Below are positions 59,897 through 64,000 of a DNA stretch of 64,000 nt, one piece after another. A program made the translations under genes and the position numbers. Location: positions 63,109-127,108 of the forward strand of contig NZ_SZVO01000016.1 of NCBI RefSeq assembly GCF_005280585.1, in the 5' to 3' direction. The DNA is from Dyadobacter frigoris. GTDB lineage: Bacteria; Bacteroidota; Bacteroidia; Cytophagales; Spirosomataceae. How positions within the stretch are numbered: the stretch's first letter is position 1; each line of letters starts with the position of its first letter. The notes beneath the pieces are model-generated. The model saw only the letters and a program-made list of their open reading frames with translations, had not been told where the DNA came from and did no database searches.

Positions 59897-62800
59897 ATGA
59901 AATTTATTGAATCCATAATCAAACGCCCGTCGATGATTATCGTACTTTTTGCGATTTTATCATTGGGCGGGATATTTTCCTACCGGTTGCTGAGTTACGA
60001 ATTATTGCCGGAATTCTCAGTTCCAATCGTCACGATTACAACACTTTATCCGGGTGCAGCACCGACAGAAGTTGAATCTGAAATAAGCAAAAAAATAGAA
60101 GACGCCATTTCAGGACTTGATAATATTGATGACGTAACTTCCAAATCTTACGAAAGTGCGTCACTTGTAATTGTTCAGTTAAAACCCGGAACGGATATCG
60201 ACAAAGCGCTGGAAGATGCTCAGCGTGATATTAACAACATGGTGAGTGATTTACCGGATGATGCGGAAACGCCTTCGTTGTCAAAAATATCACCGAGTGA
60301 TCAGCCGATTATGCAGCTTTTGGCAACGTCTTCGCTTCCAAACGAAGTTTTCTACCAACAGGTTGAAGATAAATATTTGCCTGTGATTCAGCAAATTGCA
60401 GGTGTTGCGGAAATAAATATGGTAGGAGGTGACCAACGCGAAATCCGTGTGAATGTGAATGACGAAAAACTTCGATACTATGGTTTGTCGCTTTTGCAGG
60501 TAACCCAGGCCATCAATCAGGCGAACCTGGATTTCCCAACTGGCAAAGTAAAAAGCACTTCCGAAAATATGACGCTTCGTTTAGCCGGAAAATTCAGTTC
60601 ACTGGATGATATCAGAAATCTGGTAGTATCTACTTCGAAACAGGGAAGTCAGATCCGGGTCGGTGATGTTGCCGATATTACGGATGGCTTGGGAGAAGCT
60701 GAAAGTATTAGCCGTTATAACGGACAAAACGGGATAGGACTTTTTATAAAGAAACAATCGGATGCTAATGCGGTGGAAATCAGTCGCCTGGTACAGCTGA
60801 AATTATCAGAAATTGAAAAGGCAAATGCCAAGGATAAAGTACATTTTGCAATCGCTTACGACAGTAGTATTTTTACGTTGGAATCTGTTGAAGCGGTAAC
60901 ACATGATTTGATTTTGGCTGTTGTGCTTGTAGCAGCCGTTATGCTTCTTTTCCTGCATAGTTTCAGGAATGCGTTTATTGTAATGGTTTCCGTACCCGCT
61001 TCTCTGGTTTCAGCATTTTTGTTTATGTATGTGATGGGTTATTCCCTGAACCTGATGACTTTATTAGCACTTTCGCTTGTAATTGGTATTTTGGTGGATG
61101 ACTCGATTGTGGTTTTGGAAAACATTCAACGACATTTGGAAATGGGCAAAAACCGCTGGCAGGCCACGATTGACGGTGTGACGGAAATCGGCTTTGCAGC
61201 ACTTGCTATTACATTGGTAATTGTTGTCGTTTTCGTGCCAATCACGATGGTGAATTCTGTGATTGCAGATCTTTTGCGCCAGTTTTCCCTGACCGTAGCT
61301 TTTGCAACTATGATCAGTCTTTTGGTGAGTTTTACTTTAACGCCGTGGATGACTTCAAACATGGCTCGTATTGAGCATCTGGATCCGAAAAATCCTTTTC
61401 AAAGGTTCTTGCTTTGGTTTGAAAGACAATTGACAAACCTTACAAAAGCGTATCACGGAAGTCTGGAATGGGTGTTGTCGCATAAATTGATTTTTACCGG
61501 CGGACTTATTGCGCTGTTCGTCATGACTGGCTGGGTGATGGGACTTGGCATTATCGGACAGGAATTTGTTGCGCAGGGAGATCAGGGTAAGTTTTTATTA
61601 ACCATGAAACTTGATAAAAGCGCATCGTTACAGCAAAATAACCTGACTGCGCGAAACATTGAAGATTATCTGAGAAAAAAGCCGGATGTAACAACCATTT
61701 TCGCCAATGTCGGTGGAGCAAGTACAGGTTTGAACAGTTCAGGGCAAGGCGAAACAAATCGTACAGAGCTTACCGTTGAATTAAAACCTTTGGCGGAACG
61801 TGGGGGACTGGTCCCAACGGAAACTTATATGCTGAGCGTTCGGAAGGAGCTTGAAAAGAAATTTGCCGGCATAGAATTTAATTCAGCTATCGTTGGTATG
61901 GTGAATTCAGGTTCAGCGCCGATAGAAATTTTTCTAACCGGAAATGATCTGAAACAGATTTTAGCTTCCGCCGATGACCTTTCAAATCGCCTGAAAAAAA
62001 CACCCGGTGCAAATGATGTAAACGTTTCTGTTGAAGCAGGAAATCCGGAAGTGCGCGTTGATATTGACCGTGAGAAAATGGCCAGGCTTGGTTTAAATAT
62101 TCAGACCGTCGGTGCGACCATGCAAAATGCTTTTGCAGGAAATGATGATTCCAAATACCGTGATGGCGGAGAAGATTATGATATCAGGATTATGCTGGAT
62201 GCATTCGACCGGAAAGATCCTGACGATGTAAAACACATCACATTTTTCAGTCCGTCAGCAAATCGTCCGGTTCGTCTGGAAGAATTTTCCAATGTTACTT
62301 TGAGTACCGGTCCATCCGTTTTGGAAAGAAAAAATCGTCGCTCATCTGTTACAGTTACAGCCAATACTTTGGGACTTGGTTCTGGAACTTTGGTTGCTAA
62401 TATCCAGGCTGATCTGTTAAAAAATCCGCTTCCTGCCGGTGTGGTGGTAACCTGGGGGGGAGATGCAAAAAATCAAAGTGAAGGTTTTGGCTCGTTGGGT
62501 TTGGCTATGATGGCGGGTTTGATGCTGGTTTACTTTATCATGGTTTTGCTTTACGATAGTTTTATTTATCCTTTTGTGGTATTGTTTTCAATTCCGGTAG
62601 CCGTTATCGGAGCCTTGCTTGCGCTTGCCTTGTCTTCTTCCAATATCGGGATTTTTGCTCTTTTGGGGATGTTGATGTTAATCGGTTTGGTAGTAAAAAA
62701 TGCGATTTTGATTGTCGATTTTGCCAATCAGCAGAAGGCAATGGGTACGCCATTCCGACAAGCAATTCTCCATGCGGGCGAAGAACGGCTGCGTCCGATT

Positions 62801-63046
62801 TTAATGACAACGATCGCGATGGTGATCGGTATGATTCCGATTGCGACCGCGTCTGGCGCGGGCGCAGAGTGGAAGAATTCTCTGGCCTGGGTTTTGATCG
62901 GTGGTTTGAGCAGTTCCATGGTTCTGACAATCTATCTGGTTCCGATGATGTATTATCTGGCCGACAGGGTAGGTGAAAAGTGGGCTTCTTTTCGTTCTAA
63001 GTCGAATTCTGAACAAGAATCCTCTGTGGCTACTGCTGCCCAATAA
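59897..63046 (+). CDS. RND (AcrB/HAE1-like) efflux pump
   Basis: The 1049-residue inner-membrane pump has two pseudo-repeats of six TMs and large porter loops. Proton-relay features are retained: IGILVDDSIVVLENI in TM4 and LVVKNAILIVDFANQ in TM10. The N-terminus IKRPSMIIVLFAILSLGGIF and TLYPGAAPTEVESEISKKIEDAI are typical. It is of the hydrophobe/amphiphile export group rather than the heavy-metal group. Substrates unknown. Only 9 nt separate its stop from the acyl carrier protein gene. Confidence 0.95.
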   Translation: MKFIESIIKRPSMIIVLFAILSLGGIFSYRLLSYELLPEFSVPIVTITTLYPGAAPTEVESEISKKIEDAISGLDNIDDVTSKSYESASLVIVQLKPGTDIDKALEDAQRDINNMVSDLPDDAETPSLSKISPSDQPIMQLLATSSLPNEVFYQQVEDKYLPVIQQIAGVAEINMVGGDQREIRVNVNDEKLRYYGLSLLQVTQAINQANLDFPTGKVKSTSENMTLRLAGKFSSLDDIRNLVVSTSKQGSQIRVGDVADITDGLGEAESISRYNGQNGIGLFIKKQSDANAVEISRLVQLKLSEIEKANAKDKVHFAIAYDSSIFTLESVEAVTHDLILAVVLVAAVMLLFLHSFRNAFIVMVSVPASLVSAFLFMYVMGYSLNLMTLLALSLVIGILVDDSIVVLENIQRHLEMGKNRWQATIDGVTEIGFAALAITLVIVVVFVPITMVNSVIADLLRQFSLTVAFATMISLLVSFTLTPWMTSNMARIEHLDPKNPFQRFLLWFERQLTNLTKAYHGSLEWVLSHKLIFTGGLIALFVMTGWVMGLGIIGQEFVAQGDQGKFLLTMKLDKSASLQQNNLTARNIEDYLRKKPDVTTIFANVGGASTGLNSSGQGETNRTELTVELKPLAERGGLVPTETYMLSVRKELEKKFAGIEFNSAIVGMVNSGSAPIEIFLTGNDLKQILASADDLSNRLKKTPGANDVNVSVEAGNPEVRVDIDREKMARLGLNIQTVGATMQNAFAGNDDSKYRDGGEDYDIRIMLDAFDRKDPDDVKHITFFSPSANRPVRLEEFSNVTLSTGPSVLERKNRRSSVTVTANTLGLGSGTLVANIQADLLKNPLPAGVVVTWGGDAKNQSEGFGSLGLAMMAGLMLVYFIMVLLYDSFIYPFVVLFSIPVAVIGALLALALSSSNIGIFALLGMLMLIGLVVKNAILIVDFANQQKAMGTPFRQAILHAGEERLRPILMTTIAMVIGMIPIATASGAGAEWKNSLAWVLIGGLSSSMVLTIYLVPMMYYLADRVGEKWASFRSKSNSEQESSVATAAQ

Positions 63047-63055
63047 CATCAAAAT

Positions 63056-63292
63056 ATGACAAAAATGAAAGAGCAACTTCTTGAATTATTAAGCAAAAGC
63101 ACAGGTTTACCGGTTTCTTCTATTTCAGTAGAATCACATTTGATGAAGGATTTGGGATTTGACAGTCTTGATACCATTGATCTGGTTTTGCAAATGGAAG
63201 ATCAGTTTCATATCGCAATTCCGGACGAAGATTATGATAAACTTCAAACAGTTGGACAAATAGAACGTTATCTTTTGGTCCGAAGCAATTGA
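63056..63292 (+). CDS. Acyl carrier protein
   Basis: The 78-residue protein has the phosphopantetheine site Ser 37 in LGFDSLDTIDLV, with helical flanks and an acidic helix II/III. An alternate start is ATG 63065 (75 residues). It is not next to fatty acid synthesis genes but 9 nt after an RND pump gene. A dedicated carrier for a secreted lipid, polyene (flexirubin-type) or siderophore is possible. Which pathway it serves is not shown by the window. Confidence 0.9.
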   Translation: MTKMKEQLLELLSKSTGLPVSSISVESHLMKDLGFDSLDTIDLVLQMEDQFHIAIPDEDYDKLQTVGQIERYLLVRSN

Positions 63293-63332
63293 TTAAACCA
63301 ACTGGCGTGAAGATAATTAGCAGCAAATTGAA

Positions 63333-64000
63333 ATGAAAGTAATTATAGTAGGTGGTGGATTTGCCGGCATAAATCTCGCGCTGTCACTGGCCCACAATAT
63401 CAAATTTCAGGTAACGCTCGTAGATAAGAACGATCATCATTTTTTTACGCCGTTTCTTTATCAGCTAACCAAAGGAGTTTTAAAACCTGATGATATAAGT
63501 TTTCCTTTCCTGAAATTGTTTTCGGGAAAGGAAAATCTAAAATTTCATTTAGGTGAGTTAGTGGAAGTAATGCCTTCTGAAAACAAACTTATCCTTAGCA
63601 ACGGCATTCTGGAATACGAATATCTGATATTGGCCACCGGTTCCGTAACCCGGTTTTCTGATCATCAAAATATTGCCGAAAAAGCATTTAGCTTAAAAAC
63701 AGAGGAAGATGCTCTTGCCTTGAAAAACCATTTGATAAAACAATTTGCGACTGCTGATGTTTCAAACAGAAATCTAAAAATTGTTGTAGCGGGCGGTGGA
63801 TCCGGAGGCGTGGAAGCATCTGTGATGCTGGCAGAAATACTGGACGATGTTCGTGCAAAACAAAAATTCCCAAATCTCAAACCGGAGATTTATTTAATTG
63901 AAAAAGAAGACTCCCTTTTGCCAGCAATGGATTTGAAATCGCAGCAAAACGCTTATAACAATTTGAAAGAATTAGGTGTCAATATTTTGATTGACCATTT
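63333..64000 (+). CDS. Type II NADH dehydrogenase-like FAD oxidoreductase (3' end outside window)
   Basis: The visible 222 codons start MKVIIVGGGFAGINLALSLA, the FAD-binding Rossmann motif. Next come VDKNDHHFFTPFLYQL, LILATGSVTRF and a second nucleotide-binding motif VVAGGGSGGVEASVMLAEIL. The pattern is that of NDH-2 (NADH:quinone oxidoreductase without proton pumping). The frame is open at 64000. It lies 40 nt after the acyl carrier gene in the efflux operon, an odd place for respiratory NDH-2. It may instead be a flavin oxidoreductase of a biosynthetic cluster. Confidence 0.85.
   Translation, partial: MKVIIVGGGFAGINLALSLAHNIKFQVTLVDKNDHHFFTPFLYQLTKGVLKPDDISFPFLKLFSGKENLKFHLGELVEVMPSENKLILSNGILEYEYLILATGSVTRFSDHQNIAEKAFSLKTEEDALALKNHLIKQFATADVSNRNLKIVVAGGGSGGVEASVMLAEILDDVRAKQKFPNLKPEIYLIEKEDSLLPAMDLKSQQNAYNNLKELGVNILIDH

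Overview
The window looks like chromosomal DNA of a Bacteroidota bacterium, most likely Cytophagales and possibly Dyadobacter or a close relative. This is an inference from gene content, not a database match. The signs are a SusC/SusD pair, secreted proteins with T9SS type A and type B C-terminal sorting domains, a 1280-residue DUF6807/PVC-type heme protein, short MenE, the zinc-ligand-poor sirtuin type, AT-rich start regions without strong Shine-Dalgarno sites, and a TAnnTTTG-type promoter element. No tRNA, rRNA, CRISPR array, insertion sequence or prophage was seen.

Layout: 1-2490 holds the end of a SusC/SusD glycan-uptake locus. 2570-4506 (minus) is a tightly overlapping three-gene operon for a YHYH lipoprotein, a MORN-repeat lipoprotein and an SCO1-like copper protein. 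4819-9720 carries the DUF6807/PVC/HEAT/cytochrome c fusion followed by a Tat-exported TIM-barrel sugar isomerase-like protein. 9768-13444 holds a small lipoprotein, an HD nucleotidase and a large FtsX-type ABC permease. 13771-18363 is a second carbohydrate block: an alpha-galactosidase-like hydrolase, a DUF5009 membrane protein and another Tat-exported isomerase-like protein, with a decayed alpha/beta-hydrolase fragment between the last two. Then come pgi, a convergent overlapping vanZ-like gene and a small lipoprotein.

21475-24720 is a surface-protein cluster: a PKD-like T9SS-A protein split by an in-frame TGA, a small predicted outer-membrane protein and a T9SS-B protein. 24817-32030 (minus) has a glucose-dehydrogenase-like SDR with a YdaT-like partner, dnaK, a Tat-exported phospholipase C and a DUF937-like protein. 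32128-36831 (minus) is the conserved thrS-infC-rpmI-rplT translation cluster preceded by a TPR lipoprotein. 36911-49024 is mostly housekeeping: an RlmI-like methyltransferase, EVE protein, divergent menB/menE, an XRE regulator with a degenerate S24-like domain, a small-ORF/DUF6169 pair, folD, a sirtuin and topA.

49343-54453 encodes two different aconitases in tandem (AcnB then AcnA type). 56787-64000 is a TetR-controlled RND efflux operon (TolC, HlyD-type adaptor, AcrB-type pump) that runs on into an acyl carrier protein and a type II NADH dehydrogenase-like gene cut by the window end. A perfect 20-bp sequence, in opposite orientations before tetR and before the efflux genes, is the best regulatory site in the window.

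The most noteworthy items are the paired TetR operators, the nonsense-interrupted T9SS gene, the YHYH-MORN-SCO operon with two 29-nt overlaps, a 57-codon gene overlapping DUF6169, a three-half-site palindrome upstream of dnaK, an attenuator-like hairpin between infC and rpmI, and several decayed gene fragments and intergenic repeats.
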